Below are positions 33,271-42,392 of a stretch of DNA of 64,000 bases, piece after piece. Under the pieces are notes generated by a model. The model was not told where the DNA came from, did no database searches, and was given only the letters and a program-made list of their open reading frames with translations. Numbering within the stretch: the first letter of the stretch is position 1; each line of letters opens with the position of its first letter. The DNA lies in assembly GCA_963663605.2 (NCBI GenBank), contig CAXXVF010000001.1, positions 1 to 64,000 on the forward strand, given 5' to 3'. The DNA is from Sporobacter sp963663605. GTDB lineage: Bacteria; Bacillota; Clostridia; Oscillospirales; Oscillospiraceae. The translations under genes were made by a program, and so were the position numbers.

Positions 33271-34074
33271 TTATCCTTTAGCGCCTACGGCCGGGGAGAG
33301 GCCTTCGGCAGCAAGTTTGCTGTCGAAGCCGCCGCCCCTGTATAAGAAAATGAGTGTCCGGACCTGATCGTGAGACAGATCGATCACATCATTGTTGCCG
33401 ACTGGGTCGGAACCGTCACCCTGAATGATCTTCGCGTTCATAAGCGTTTCAACGACGTCCCTGAATCCGTATGTGTTCGGGATGTCTGAAAGCCTTTTAT
33501 ATCGAACCATATCGTTATCCTCCATATCTGATGCGGTATAAAGCCGCGCTTTGAAGTCCGCCCATGCGTTCGCGTCATGCACCCACATGGCCGGGCAGAT
33601 CTTGTGCGTTACATCGTAGTGCCTGATGACGTGATCTGTATCGATGCCGTATTCCGCCATCAGCGCCCGGACGAGCTCGGCAAGGGCGTCGACCGTCTGC
33701 GAATCAAAGTACCAATCCGGTGAATTTGCGGATTGATCCTCCGTATCGTTGTGACAGCAGGTTTCGATGCCGATACTCGTTGCGTTGCGGCATTCGCTGT
33801 AGTATACGTCCGAACCGCAGTGCCAGGCAGTATCCGAAGGGGCGACGCTCTGGTAGATCTGTGCGTTCTCGCTGGCGTGCCCTACAAAAAAATGCGCCGA
33901 CGCCTTGTCGCCGGCCGGCAGGGGTGTTGCAAAGTATTTGACATTTGCCAGGGCGCTGCCGTTTCCGCCCGTATAGTGAACGACAATCCATTGGACGCTG
34001 CGTCCGGACGCCGTGGCATAATTGCTGAAATGGCAGGGGTAATAGGTGTTGATGTTCAAATCTTGAAGACTCAT
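33271..34074 (-). CDS. N-acetylmuramoyl-L-alanine amidase (Amidase_2, endolysin-like)
   Basis: 267 residues. Residues about 20-175 form the Amidase_2 domain: IVVHYTGGN gives the first zinc histidine, TAWHCGS a substrate histidine, GIETCCH the catalytic Glu region, and HYDVTHKICPAMW the second zinc His and the final Cys. A C-terminal module (about 190-260, YGFRDVVETLMNAKIIQG) looks like a wall-binding or pro-domain. No signal peptide is present, as in phage endolysins, yet no holin or other phage gene is adjacent; it may be spore- or wall-related or domesticated. ATG 34074 follows GGGAGCG. Confidence 0.85.
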   Translation of the reverse strand: MSLQDLNINTYYPCHFSNYATASGRSVQWIVVHYTGGNGSALANVKYFATPLPAGDKASAHFFVGHASENAQIYQSVAPSDTAWHCGSDVYYSECRNATSIGIETCCHNDTEDQSANSPDWYFDSQTVDALAELVRALMAEYGIDTDHVIRHYDVTHKICPAMWVHDANAWADFKARLYTASDMEDNDMVRYKRLSDIPNTYGFRDVVETLMNAKIIQGDGSDPVGNNDVIDLSHDQVRTLIFLYRGGGFDSKLAAEGLSPAVGAKG

Positions 34075-34302
34075 CGCCTTACGCTCCCGAGAAATGGTTT
34101 GGCGGAATGTTCCATGAGCAGCGGCAGACGAAGGCCAAGCCAAGTTTGTCGTTTGGCATATGCCGGAGCAAACTGTGCCGCTGGAAGTCTTTCGGAGAAC
34201 ATAAACCGCTCAGACTATATTATGCAGCGGACGGCCTAAATGGTCAGCCGGTATTCGTTCGGTTTTAAGCCGATTGAGTACCGGCAAACATTGTTGATGC
34301 AC

Positions 34303-34331
34303 TTGTATCGGTTAAAAGTTCGTGCTATTAT
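34303..34331 (+). promoter_or_regulatory. Promoter of the GT4 glycosyltransferase gene
   Basis: TTGTAT (34303-34308) and TATTAT (34326-34331) are 17 bp apart. The rest of the 294-bp gap to the divergent amidase holds no gene. Confidence 0.5.
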
Positions 34332-34368
34332 TATTTATATAAACATAATTTGACATTGGAGCGGATTC

Positions 34369-35658
34369 ATGGATAAGCAATTAAAGGTCTGTTTGCTGAG
34401 CGATGCTTTCCCGCCGAACGTTGACGGGGTGGCAAACAGTGTTCTCAATTATGCTGACGTTATCCAAAGGAAACATGGCAGTGCGGTCGTCGCCGTTCCG
34501 AACTATCCGAATGTGATAGATGATTACCCGTATACCGTTGTCCGCTATCCGAGCATCAATACGACAAAATCTGTCGGGTACAGAACAGGAATCCCGTATT
34601 GGCCAAGCTCTATCCGGGAACTAATCAAAAGCGATTTTGATATCATACATACGCACTGTCCGTTTATATCGACGCTGATTGCCCGGACGCTCCGCTCGTC
34701 CGTCAACGCGCCCATTGTCCTGACCTACCATACGAAATATGATATCGACATCAAGAACGCCGTCGAACTCGGGTTGCTTCAGACGGCCGCTATCCGGTTC
34801 ATCGTCAGCAATATCGAAGCGTGCGACGAGGTCTGGGTCGTCAGCGAGGGTGCGGGCGAAAATCTCAGGAGCCTTGGATATAAGGGCGACTACAGGGTTA
34901 TGGAAAACGGCACCGACTTCCCAAAAGGCCGCGCGCCGGCAGCGGAGATTGAAAAACTGAGCGCCGAGTACGGGCTTGCGCCCGATGTTCCTGTTTTTCT
35001 TTTTGTAGGCCGCATGATGTGGTACAAGGGGATCCGGATCATACTCGACGGGCTTTTCCGTGCAAAGGCAAGGGGCGCACGTTTTAAGATGATATTTGTC
35101 GGTACCGGCGGCGATTCAGAAGAAATAAAGCAGCTGGCCGATATGCTCAAGCTTTCGGAGGACTGTATTTTTACGGGTGTCGTTAAGGACAGGCAGAAGC
35201 TGCGGGCTTTTTTTTCAAGAGCCGACATGTTTTTGTTCCCGTCCACCTTTGATACCAACGGCATCGTTGTCCGCGAGGCCGCCGCCTGCGGCCTGGCGAG
35301 CCTTTTAGTCCGCGGCAGCTGCGCGGCCGAAGGGGTGACCGACGGCAAAAACGGCGTGCTGATCGATGAAGACGCCGAATCCTTGGCCGAGGCTGTCCTG
35401 AATCTTATAAAAGCTCCCGAAAAAGCCGGCATAATGGGACAAAATGCTATGGACGAACTGTACGTTTCCTGGGAGAACGCAGTCGGAGATGCCAGTCGGC
35501 GATACCATGAAGTTATTGACGTATACAGGCAATCAAACGGCGAAAGAGTCGATATACAGGATATGAAGCTTTTAAAGCTGGCCGATGATGTCGACAGGGC
35601 TTTCGAGAAGCTGAGAACCCACAGGGAACGGCAAAAAACGTTCAGCAAACGAAGTTGA
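34369..35658 (+). CDS. GT4 family glycosyltransferase
   Basis: 429 residues. The GT4 N-terminal domain begins LLSDAFPPNVDGVANSVLN and has the IIHTHCPF strand near 97; the C-terminal GT-B domain has FLFVGRMMWYKGIRIILDGL near 208 and the nucleotide-sugar motif STFDTNGIVVREAAACGL near 295 (E-x7-E type). It resembles glycosyltransferases that add sugars to diacylglycerol or phosphatidylinositol; acceptor unknown. GGAGC precedes ATG 34369. A C-terminal charged tail (about 395-429) is helical. Confidence 0.87.
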   Translation: MDKQLKVCLLSDAFPPNVDGVANSVLNYADVIQRKHGSAVVAVPNYPNVIDDYPYTVVRYPSINTTKSVGYRTGIPYWPSSIRELIKSDFDIIHTHCPFISTLIARTLRSSVNAPIVLTYHTKYDIDIKNAVELGLLQTAAIRFIVSNIEACDEVWVVSEGAGENLRSLGYKGDYRVMENGTDFPKGRAPAAEIEKLSAEYGLAPDVPVFLFVGRMMWYKGIRIILDGLFRAKARGARFKMIFVGTGGDSEEIKQLADMLKLSEDCIFTGVVKDRQKLRAFFSRADMFLFPSTFDTNGIVVREAAACGLASLLVRGSCAAEGVTDGKNGVLIDEDAESLAEAVLNLIKAPEKAGIMGQNAMDELYVSWENAVGDASRRYHEVIDVYRQSNGERVDIQDMKLLKLADDVDRAFEKLRTHRERQKTFSKRS

Positions 35659-35662
35659 GTAT

Positions 35663-35693
35663 AAGCGCTCCGATACATGTCGGGGCGCTTTTT
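35663..35693 (+). terminator. Terminator after the GT4 gene
   Basis: AAGCGCTCCGA pairs with TCGGGGCGCTT (35663-35673, 35680-35690), followed by TTT. Confidence 0.75.
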
Positions 35694-35938
35694 GACGTCT
35701 TATTAAGGCGTTCTACCGGGGGTGGAATCGCCCGCTCCACTCTATTATGGTCCGGTGAGACTCTATTGAGCTTTATATGCGCCTCTATTGATTGTGTTTT
35801 CAACTGTAGAATCCGTTTTGTAAGAAGTAGGGTGCGTTTTGAGATAAAAATGGGTAGAATAAAAGCAGTTGAGACGGACGCTGTCGGCCGGCCTGAATTA
35901 GCATCCGTCCCAAAAAAACACCACGAAACGGAGAAACC

Positions 35939-37411
35939 ATGAAGATACTGCTTGTCTATCCAAAAATACCCGTTACTTATTGGGGATTTCAGCATGCGCT
36001 CAAATTCGTTTCCAAGAAAGCCGCGTTTCCGCCTTTGGGGCTTTTAACGATCGCTTCAATGATACCCGAACGGCATGAAAAGAAACTGGTCGACCTGAAT
36101 GTTGAGAAGCTGACCGACAAAGATATCAAATGGGCCGACTATGTCTTTATCAGCGCGATGCTGATCCAGAAAGCATCTGTCCGGGAGATCATAGACCGCT
36201 GTAAAAGACTGGGCGTTAAGACCGTGGCCGGCGGGCCGCTGTTTACGTCGGAGAGCGACGCCTACGACGATGTGGACCATCTGGTTTTAAACGAGGGCGA
36301 GATCACGATGCCGGAATTTCTGTCCGATCTGGAAAACGGAAAAGCCCGCCATACCTATACGACGGATCAATGGGCGGATATCACCAGGACGCCGGCGCCC
36401 GATTGGTCGCTTCTCAAGATAAAAAAATACAGCTCGTTCAATATTCAGTATTCACGCGGCTGCCCGTTCAGCTGCGAATTCTGTGACATAACAACGCTGT
36501 TCGGGCGCGTTCCGAGGACGAAGGATGCCGCGCAGATCGTCCGGGAACTCGACGCTATCTACGATACGGGCTGGCGGGGAGAGCTGTTTTTCGTGGATGA
36601 TAATTTCATCAGCAACAGGAAGAAGCTCGTGGAGAGCGTCCTTCCCGCGATCATCGACTGGATGGAGCGGCGGGAACAACCCTTCTGCTTTTTAACGGAG
36701 GTGTCGATCAATATTGCCGACGACGATGAGCTGATGGAAATGATGGTCAAAGCCGGGTTCAACGGTGCGTTCGTCGGTATTGAGACGCCGGACGAAACCT
36801 GCCTGAGCGAATGCCATAAGACGCAAAACCGCAACCGCGACCTGATTTCCTGCGTTGAAAAAATACAGGAAGCCGGCATGGAGGTCCTCGGAGGCTTCAT
36901 CGTGGGCTTTGACAATGATAACGAGACGATCTTCAGCCGGATGATCAAGTTCATACAGGAAAGCGGTATCGTCACGGCGATGGTAGGCCTGCTGAACGCC
37001 CCGATCGGGTCCAAGCTATACGAAAGGCTTTCAAAAGAAGGACGCATCGAGACGCGCTTTACCGGCGACAATACGGATTATACGATGAACTTTGTCCCTA
37101 AAATGGACCGGGATGTGCTTGAAAAGGGTTATCAGGACATCGTGCAGACCATCTATTCGCCGAAGTACTTCTACGAGCGCGTCATCAAATTCCTGGCCCG
37201 CTATAAGCCTAAAAGTATATCGGAAGGGCATTCACTGTCGGATATCAGGGCTTTTTTACGGACGATATTTAAAATCGGGATATTCGGAAAAGAGCGAAAG
37301 CACTACTGGAAGCTTCTTGGATGGTCGCTTCGCAACAGGCCCGACATGTTTCCGCTCGCCATCCGGTTTTCGATCTACGGGTATCATTTCAGAAAGCTCT
37401 ATCAGACTTGA
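35939..37411 (+). CDS. B12-binding-domain radical SAM protein with DUF4070
   Basis: 490 residues. An N-terminal cobalamin-binding-like Rossmann domain (1-150) lacks the DxHxxG base-off histidine motif. The radical SAM domain has CPFSCEFC (Cys175, 179, 182). A C-terminal DUF4070 region (about 360-490) ends in aromatic-rich helices. Members modify lipids, hopanoids, peptides or methylate unactivated carbons; the product here is unknown. ATG 35939 follows GGAG. The gene is monocistronic between two terminators, near a glycosyltransferase, which may hint at lipid modification, but this is weak. Confidence 0.85.
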   Translation: MKILLVYPKIPVTYWGFQHALKFVSKKAAFPPLGLLTIASMIPERHEKKLVDLNVEKLTDKDIKWADYVFISAMLIQKASVREIIDRCKRLGVKTVAGGPLFTSESDAYDDVDHLVLNEGEITMPEFLSDLENGKARHTYTTDQWADITRTPAPDWSLLKIKKYSSFNIQYSRGCPFSCEFCDITTLFGRVPRTKDAAQIVRELDAIYDTGWRGELFFVDDNFISNRKKLVESVLPAIIDWMERREQPFCFLTEVSINIADDDELMEMMVKAGFNGAFVGIETPDETCLSECHKTQNRNRDLISCVEKIQEAGMEVLGGFIVGFDNDNETIFSRMIKFIQESGIVTAMVGLLNAPIGSKLYERLSKEGRIETRFTGDNTDYTMNFVPKMDRDVLEKGYQDIVQTIYSPKYFYERVIKFLARYKPKSISEGHSLSDIRAFLRTIFKIGIFGKERKHYWKLLGWSLRNRPDMFPLAIRFSIYGYHFRKLYQT

Positions 37412-37436
37412 TATAAAGGCCGAGAACCTTAACTTA

Positions 37437-37467
37437 TAAAAAAAGCCGCTGAAAGCGGCTTTTTTTA
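37437..37467 (+). terminator. Bidirectional terminator
   Basis: AAAAAGCCGCT-GAA-AGCGGCTTTTTTT (about 37440-37467) has an A-run and a T-run, and serves the radical SAM gene and the convergent SDR operon. Confidence 0.85.
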
Positions 37468-37507
37468 TAGTCTATAAGAGGCAGACTTTGTGCTTGCCCC
37501 TGTTTGT

Positions 37508-38215
37508 TTATCCCGTGAACCCTCCGTCAACGCCGATGACCTGACCCGTTATGAACCGCGCTGCGTCGGAGGCGAGAAAACGAACAAGAGCGGCGACGTC
37601 CTCGGGCGCGCCGATTCGGCCGAGCGGCGTGCTTTGAATCAGCTGCTTTTTAACTTCCGCCGTCAGGCCCGCGTTCATGTCCGTATCGATGACGCCCGGA
37701 GCCACGCAGTTGACCGTGATGCCGGACGGGCCGAGCTCCTTGGCCAGCGATTTCGTGAGTCCCCCAAGCGCGGATTTCGAAGCGGCGTAAACCGCTTCGC
37801 AGGATGCGCCGGTATCGCCCCAGACGGAGGAGATTATAATGATCCGGCCGCTTTTATTCCGAACCATATAAGGGATGGCTGCCTGACAGCAGTTGATGAC
37901 GCCGCCGAGATTGATGTCTATCAGCCTGCGCCATTCCGATTCGGCCGTATCTGTGAACAATTTGATGAGCGAAACGCCTGCGCTGCATACCAGGGTGTCG
38001 ACCGCATCGTGCGTATGAAACATCCGGGTTACCTGTTCCCGGTCCGATACGTCCGCTTTATAAGCCGTACCGTCGAGTTTTTCGGCCAGGTATCGCGCGC
38101 TTTTCTCTGAATTGAGATAATTCACTACAACGTTATGTCCGCCGGCGGCAAGCGCATGCGCGCAGGCCGCTCCGATCCCGCGGGAGCCGCCTGTTATCAG
38201 CGCCGTTTTTTCCAT
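37508..38215 (-). CDS. FabG-like short-chain dehydrogenase/reductase
   Basis: 235 residues. TGGSRGIGAACAHALA at residue 8 is the TGxxxGIG cofactor motif, CSAGVS near 80 the NAG-type motif, and S-x12-YAASK near 145 the catalytic Ser/Tyr/Lys. It is probably a 3-oxoacyl-ACP reductase or a similar NADP-dependent reductase; no other fatty-acid genes are present. ATG 38215 follows GAGG by 10 nt. It starts 11 bp after ymdB and ends the minus-strand run that begins at serC. Confidence 0.88.
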   Translation of the reverse strand: MEKTALITGGSRGIGAACAHALAAGGHNVVVNYLNSEKSARYLAEKLDGTAYKADVSDREQVTRMFHTHDAVDTLVCSAGVSLIKLFTDTAESEWRRLIDINLGGVINCCQAAIPYMVRNKSGRIIIISSVWGDTGASCEAVYAASKSALGGLTKSLAKELGPSGITVNCVAPGVIDTDMNAGLTAEVKKQLIQSTPLGRIGAPEDVAALVRFLASDAARFITGQVIGVDGGFTG

Positions 38216-38226
38216 GATATGCGTCC

Positions 38227-39003
38227 TCATTGCACGATACGGAGCGGCTCGACGCCGAGACACCGGCCTGTATCGGGGTCGACCTCGAAAACGGCGCCCT
38301 CGATCTTTGAGCCGCCGGGCGCCGATTCGTAGCGCTGAGGCGGATTGCCTAAAAACCGGGAGACCGATTGTTCGGGCTTGATGCCGATGACGGAAAGAGC
38401 GGGTCCCGTCATCCCAAGATCCGTTATATAACCCGTGCCCTTCGGGAAAACGCCGGCGTCGGACGTCTGTACATGCGTATGCGTGCCCCACACGGCCGAT
38501 ACCCGGCCGTCCAAATGAAACGCCATCGCCAGTTTTTCGCTGGTGGCCTCCGCGTGGAAATCGATGAGCGTTACCTTTGTGTCAATCTTGCGCAGGATCT
38601 TATCGGCTTCCATAAACGGGTTTTCGTTGCCGAAATCCATATGGCAGCGGCCGATCAGGTTCATCACGCAGACCTCGCCGAACGGCGCGTGAAAGATGCC
38701 CCAGCCGCGTCCGGGATTCTGCGGCGCGTAATTGGCCGGACGCAGGATATATGGGCTGTCGTCAAGAAATTCTACAATGTCCCGCCGGCCCCACGTGTGA
38801 TTACCCAAGGTGACGACATCCGCTCCGCCTTCAATGAGGCCCCGCGCCTGACTTCGGCTGATGCCGAAGACGGCGGCGTTTTCCCCATTTACAACGGTGA
38901 ACGCGATATTCTTCTGCTTTTTAAGAGAATGAAGTTCCCTCAGTAAAAACTCAAGTCCCGCGCTGCCTGCCACGTCACCGATGGCCAGTATATTTACAGA
39001 CAT
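38227..39003 (-). CDS. ymdB: YmdB-family metallophosphoesterase
   Basis: 258 residues, TIGR00282 family. Metal ligands appear in ILAIGDVAGSAG, VVNGENAA near residue 38, TLGNHTW near 66, IDFHAEATSEK near 147 and GTHTHVQTSD near 172. In Bacillus the homologue hydrolyses 2',3'-cyclic nucleotides and influences sporulation, biofilm and motility. Start ATG 39003 lies after GGTGGG; a start three codons earlier is possible. Downstream is an SDR gene; upstream a diacylglycerol-kinase-like gene. Confidence 0.92.
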   Translation of the reverse strand: MSVNILAIGDVAGSAGLEFLLRELHSLKKQKNIAFTVVNGENAAVFGISRSQARGLIEGGADVVTLGNHTWGRRDIVEFLDDSPYILRPANYAPQNPGRGWGIFHAPFGEVCVMNLIGRCHMDFGNENPFMEADKILRKIDTKVTLIDFHAEATSEKLAMAFHLDGRVSAVWGTHTHVQTSDAGVFPKGTGYITDLGMTGPALSVIGIKPEQSVSRFLGNPPQRYESAPGGSKIEGAVFEVDPDTGRCLGVEPLRIVQ

Positions 39004-39062
39004 AAGTCCCACCGCCTTAAAAAGCGGTTTGAGGCGTATAAACGCCGCAAACCGCCGTTTGA

Positions 39063-39944
39063 TTATATGATGATTTCCAGCGCGTGCCGCCGGTTGGTGA
39101 TTACAAGATCCCTGTATGTCCCGCCGTTTTCTCCGTCTTTCGTCCAGCAGACGTCCTCGTCGAAATGGAAAGTGACGCTTTTCGTATGCAGGAGCAGTAC
39201 GTTTTCACTGTGGTACGTATGATTGAGGATGCTGCCGATGATATCGCCGAGTTCGCCGGCGTTGACAGGTTTTTTGACCAGAATCACTTCAAAAAGTCCG
39301 TCGCCCAGATCGACATCTTTACTGTCGAGCTTAACAATCCCGGCAAACGTTGTGGAATTTGTTACGCCTCCGAAAATGAAGTTGCCCTCGATCACGCCGT
39401 CGTCATATTCAACGACGGTGTGCTGGGGCTTGATCGCCGATACGCTGGCGAGCCCGCCAAGCACATATGCCAAATGGCCGAGCGCCCGTTTTGCGCTTTG
39501 CGTCGTCGTATAGGAAATGCCGGTGAAAGCGCCAAAAGCGGCGATATAGATAAAAAATTTATCGTCGTAACACCCGATATCCAGCGGAACGGGATGGCCT
39601 TTTATGACGGATTTCACCGCCATTTTCAGATCTTTTGGTAAAGCCAGCGTTGCGGCCATATCATTGGTCGTCCCGGACGGGATGCACCCGAACGGCGGCG
39701 GAGCTGTCGTTCGCATAAGCCCCGACGCGACGCCGCTTAGCGTCCCGTCGCCGCCGACGCAGACAACCAGATCGTAATTGCTGCCGTACGTGCCGGCGAT
39801 TTCTTCCGGGGTGTCGGAGCGCGTGGTATATACGGTGACCGCGTAACCTTCGCCGCAAAACGAAGATACGATCGCGCCCAGAGCATTGGTTGAAAGCCCT
39901 TTGCCGGAATATGGATTGACAATCAGCATCAGAGATTTTGGCAC
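39063..39944 (-). CDS. Diacylglycerol kinase family lipid kinase (DgkB/YegS type)
   Basis: 293 residues. NPYSGKG at residue 10, the GGDGT nucleotide loop near 64 and PSGTTNDMA near 89 are the catalytic-domain motifs. It phosphorylates diacylglycerol or a related lipid, recycling it to phosphatidic acid. Start is GTG at 39944; the ATG just upstream is out of frame and stops quickly. GGGAG is about 11 nt upstream, and a short CCTC/GAGG hairpin lies next to it. It follows serA after 93 bp. Confidence 0.88.
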   Translation of the reverse strand: MPKSLMLIVNPYSGKGLSTNALGAIVSSFCGEGYAVTVYTTRSDTPEEIAGTYGSNYDLVVCVGGDGTLSGVASGLMRTTAPPPFGCIPSGTTNDMAATLALPKDLKMAVKSVIKGHPVPLDIGCYDDKFFIYIAAFGAFTGISYTTTQSAKRALGHLAYVLGGLASVSAIKPQHTVVEYDDGVIEGNFIFGGVTNSTTFAGIVKLDSKDVDLGDGLFEVILVKKPVNAGELGDIIGSILNHTYHSENVLLLHTKSVTFHFDEDVCWTKDGENGGTYRDLVITNRRHALEIII

Positions 39945-40037
39945 GGCATACTCAGCTCCCCTCGTTAATGAGGCTATAACAACGCAATGTACACGAATAC
40001 AGACTAACTAAGAGCGTTTGATGCCCGTACGGGAAAT

Positions 40038-41207
40038 TCAGCAGATCGTCCGTACTCTTATTACGCCGTCAATCGCACTGATCTTATCTTCCAGTCCAAA
40101 CGGAAGAGCAGGGACGTCTATGATTGTATAAGCCTGCATACGTCCCCTGGTACTGGCATTGACCATGTTTTCTATGTTGATATCCAGAGCGGACACGGCG
40201 CCCGAAATTTTTGCGATCATGTCCGGTATGTTTTTGTGGATGACACAGATGCGGGCGTCGTCCGAGCGGGGCATAAAGGCTGCCGGCATATTGACGGAAT
40301 TAATAATGTTCCCGTTTTCAAGATACTCCATGACCTCACGCGCCGCCATAACGGCACAGTTGTCCTCGCTTTCCGGGGTTGACGCGCCCAGATGCGGAAT
40401 GGCTATTATTTTAGGGACATCAGCGGTTTTGGCGTTCGGGAAATCGGTAACGTAGCAGGCGACTTTGCCGGTATCGATCGCTTCAATGATATCTTCGTCG
40501 CACACGAGTTCCGCTCTGGCGAGATTGATGATACGCACGCCGTTTTTCATCTGCGCAAGCGTACAGCTGTTGATCAGATGGTGCGTGGATTCCAGATACG
40601 GCACATGGATCGTTATATAATCACAGTTTTTATAGATGGTCTCGGTGTCTTTGGCATTAATGACCTTTGAGGACAGCTGCCAGGCTGCTTCGACCGATAA
40701 GTAGGGGTCATAGCCATAGACCGTCATGCCGAGCTGTATTGCGTCGTGTGCGATCCTGGCACCGACGGCGCCCAGTCCGATAACACCCAGTGTTTTTCCG
40801 TATATCTCCGGACCGACATAGGCAGACTTGCCTTTTTCCACAAGCGCTGCGACTTCGCTGCCCTTGGAAGCGATGCTTTTTACCCAGTCGATGCCGCCGA
40901 TGATATCCCTGGAGGACAGGAGAAGTGCGCAGAGTACCAGCTCCTTGACCGATTCGGCGTTGGCGCCCGGCGTGTTGAAAACGACGATGCCGTTTTCGCC
41001 GCATTTCTCGACGGGTATATTATTTGTTCCCGCGCCGGCGCGTGCGATGCACAAAAGCTCGGGATTGAATTCATAATTATGCATCTTGGCCGAACGGACC
41101 AAAACGGCGTCGGGATTTTCCACATCGTCGGAAACGATGTATTTTGTGTTATTGAGCGTTTCAAGCCCTACGTTAGATATGGTGTTAAGCGTCCTGACTT
41201 TATACAT
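40038..41207 (-). CDS. serA: D-3-phosphoglycerate dehydrogenase
   Basis: 389 residues. The 2-hydroxyacid dehydrogenase core has GLGAVGARIAHDAIQLG near residue 145, the NLARAELV segment with catalytic Arg near 228, a Glu near 258 and PHLGAST near 275 with the catalytic His. A C-terminal ACT domain (about 320-389) is the usual serine-feedback site. It catalyses the first step of serine synthesis. It lies 16 bp after serC on the same transcript. Confidence 0.92.
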   Translation of the reverse strand: MYKVRTLNTISNVGLETLNNTKYIVSDDVENPDAVLVRSAKMHNYEFNPELLCIARAGAGTNNIPVEKCGENGIVVFNTPGANAESVKELVLCALLLSSRDIIGGIDWVKSIASKGSEVAALVEKGKSAYVGPEIYGKTLGVIGLGAVGARIAHDAIQLGMTVYGYDPYLSVEAAWQLSSKVINAKDTETIYKNCDYITIHVPYLESTHHLINSCTLAQMKNGVRIINLARAELVCDEDIIEAIDTGKVACYVTDFPNAKTADVPKIIAIPHLGASTPESEDNCAVMAAREVMEYLENGNIINSVNMPAAFMPRSDDARICVIHKNIPDMIAKISGAVSALDINIENMVNASTRGRMQAYTIIDVPALPFGLEDKISAIDGVIRVRTIC

Positions 41208-41223
41208 TTAAACGTCTCTTTTC

Positions 41224-42312
41224 TTATTTATTCTTTGTTTCAAAATCTTTCATGAACTGGACAAGCGCCCGGACGCCGTCGACCGGCATCGCGTTATAAA
41301 TGGATGCGCGCATGCCGCCTACGTTGCGGTGACCCTTTAAGTTGGCGAATCCGGCGGCGGTCGTCTCCTTGACAAACAGCGCGTCCAGTTCGTCGTTTCC
41401 CGTCCTGAACGTGACGTTCATATCCGAGCGCGCGTCCTTCTCGGCGCAGCCCCGGAACATTGCGCTCTCATCCAAAAAATCGTAAAGGAGCTTTGCTTTA
41501 TCGGCTTTTATTTTTTCCATGCCTTTGACGCCGCCCATCGTATCCAGCCATTTGAGGACAAGGCCGAGCATATAAATCGTGTAGCACGGCGGCGTGTTGA
41601 GCATCGAATCCTTTTCGATCATCGTTTTATAGCTCATGAGCTTCGGCGTATAGGCCAGCTCATTGCCGGCGAGTTTTTTATCCACGATGACGACGGCCAT
41701 GCCGGCCGGCGCCATGTTTTTCTGTACACCGGCGAAAACAAGTCCGAATTTTGAAATATCAACGGGTTTTGACATGATGTTCGACGACATGTCCGCCACG
41801 AGCGTTACGCCGTTTGTTTGGGGCACATACTTCCACTCCGTGCCGTAGATCGTATTGTTGGCGCAGTAATATAGATATGAAGCGCCGGGAGAAACCTTCA
41901 AATCTGACTGCGCCGGTATATACGTGTGATTTTTATCTTCGGAGCTCGCCGCGACTGCGATGTCCCCGTATTTATTCGCTTCCGTCATCGCCAGTGTCGA
42001 AAAATTGCCGGTGAGGACGTAATCGGCCTTGCCCGTCGTTCCGATGAGGTTCATCGCAACTGCTGCAAACTGAAGCCAAGCGCCGCCCTGCATGAAGAGC
42101 ACCTCATGCGTGGCCGGTACGTCCAGCAGCCGGATCAGATCGGCTTTCGTCTCTTCAAAAATCGACAGGTACGCTTTACTTCGATGGCTCATCTCCGTTA
42201 CCGACATACCGCTGTCCCGGTAGTTTTGCATCTCGGCTGCGGCCTGCTCTAAAACAGGAAGCGGCAGCATGGACGGGCCTGCTGAAAAATTATAGATTCT
42301 CTCTTTGAACAT
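41224..42312 (-). CDS. serC: Phosphoserine aminotransferase
   Basis: 362 residues. The N-terminal RIYNFSAGPSMLPLPVL, FMQGGAWLQFAAV near 73 and FAGVQKNMAPAG near 190 (Lys binding pyridoxal phosphate) are SerC signatures, and the C-terminal HRNVGGMRASIYNAMP binds substrate phosphate. It makes phosphoserine from 3-phosphohydroxypyruvate with glutamate, the step after SerA. ATG 42312 is chosen by family alignment; a GTG three codons earlier is in frame. The serB phosphatase is not in the window. Confidence 0.93.
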   Translation of the reverse strand: MFKERIYNFSAGPSMLPLPVLEQAAAEMQNYRDSGMSVTEMSHRSKAYLSIFEETKADLIRLLDVPATHEVLFMQGGAWLQFAAVAMNLIGTTGKADYVLTGNFSTLAMTEANKYGDIAVAASSEDKNHTYIPAQSDLKVSPGASYLYYCANNTIYGTEWKYVPQTNGVTLVADMSSNIMSKPVDISKFGLVFAGVQKNMAPAGMAVVIVDKKLAGNELAYTPKLMSYKTMIEKDSMLNTPPCYTIYMLGLVLKWLDTMGGVKGMEKIKADKAKLLYDFLDESAMFRGCAEKDARSDMNVTFRTGNDELDALFVKETTAAGFANLKGHRNVGGMRASIYNAMPVDGVRALVQFMKDFETKNK

Positions 42313-42356
42313 TGATTGCACCAGCCTTATTTATTGAAGATTGAGAAGATTGAAAT

Positions 42357-42385
42357 ATTATAATATAGCCGTTTATTTATGTCAA
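42357..42385 (-). promoter_or_regulatory. serC-serA promoter
   Basis: On the minus strand a perfect TTGACA (42380-42385) and TATAAT (42357-42362) are 17 bp apart. The leader to the start is about 38 nt and contains no T-box. The -35 region abuts the stop of mtaB. Confidence 0.85.
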
Positions 42386-42392
42386 ATCATGG

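Noticed and set aside
33271..34074. Prophage remnant around the endolysin-like amidase
   Set aside because: No holin, structural, integrase or terminase genes lie nearby; the Lar-like gene is 22 kb away.
35694..35938. Possible gene between GT4 and radical SAM genes
   Set aside because: Only short frames without SD; no hairpin or promoter of quality was seen apart from weak -10-like TAGAAT.
37528..38160. Large plus-strand frames opposite the SDR and ymdB genes
   Set aside because: They lack SD sites and any family pattern; GC-rich antisense frames are common in this window.
38216..38491. N-terminal extension of the SDR frame
   Set aside because: It is the shadow of ymdB; the SDR begins at 38215 with the TGGSRGIG motif.
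42313..42356. T-box or serine-responsive element before serC
   Set aside because: The leader is under 40 nt and contains no T-box sequence.
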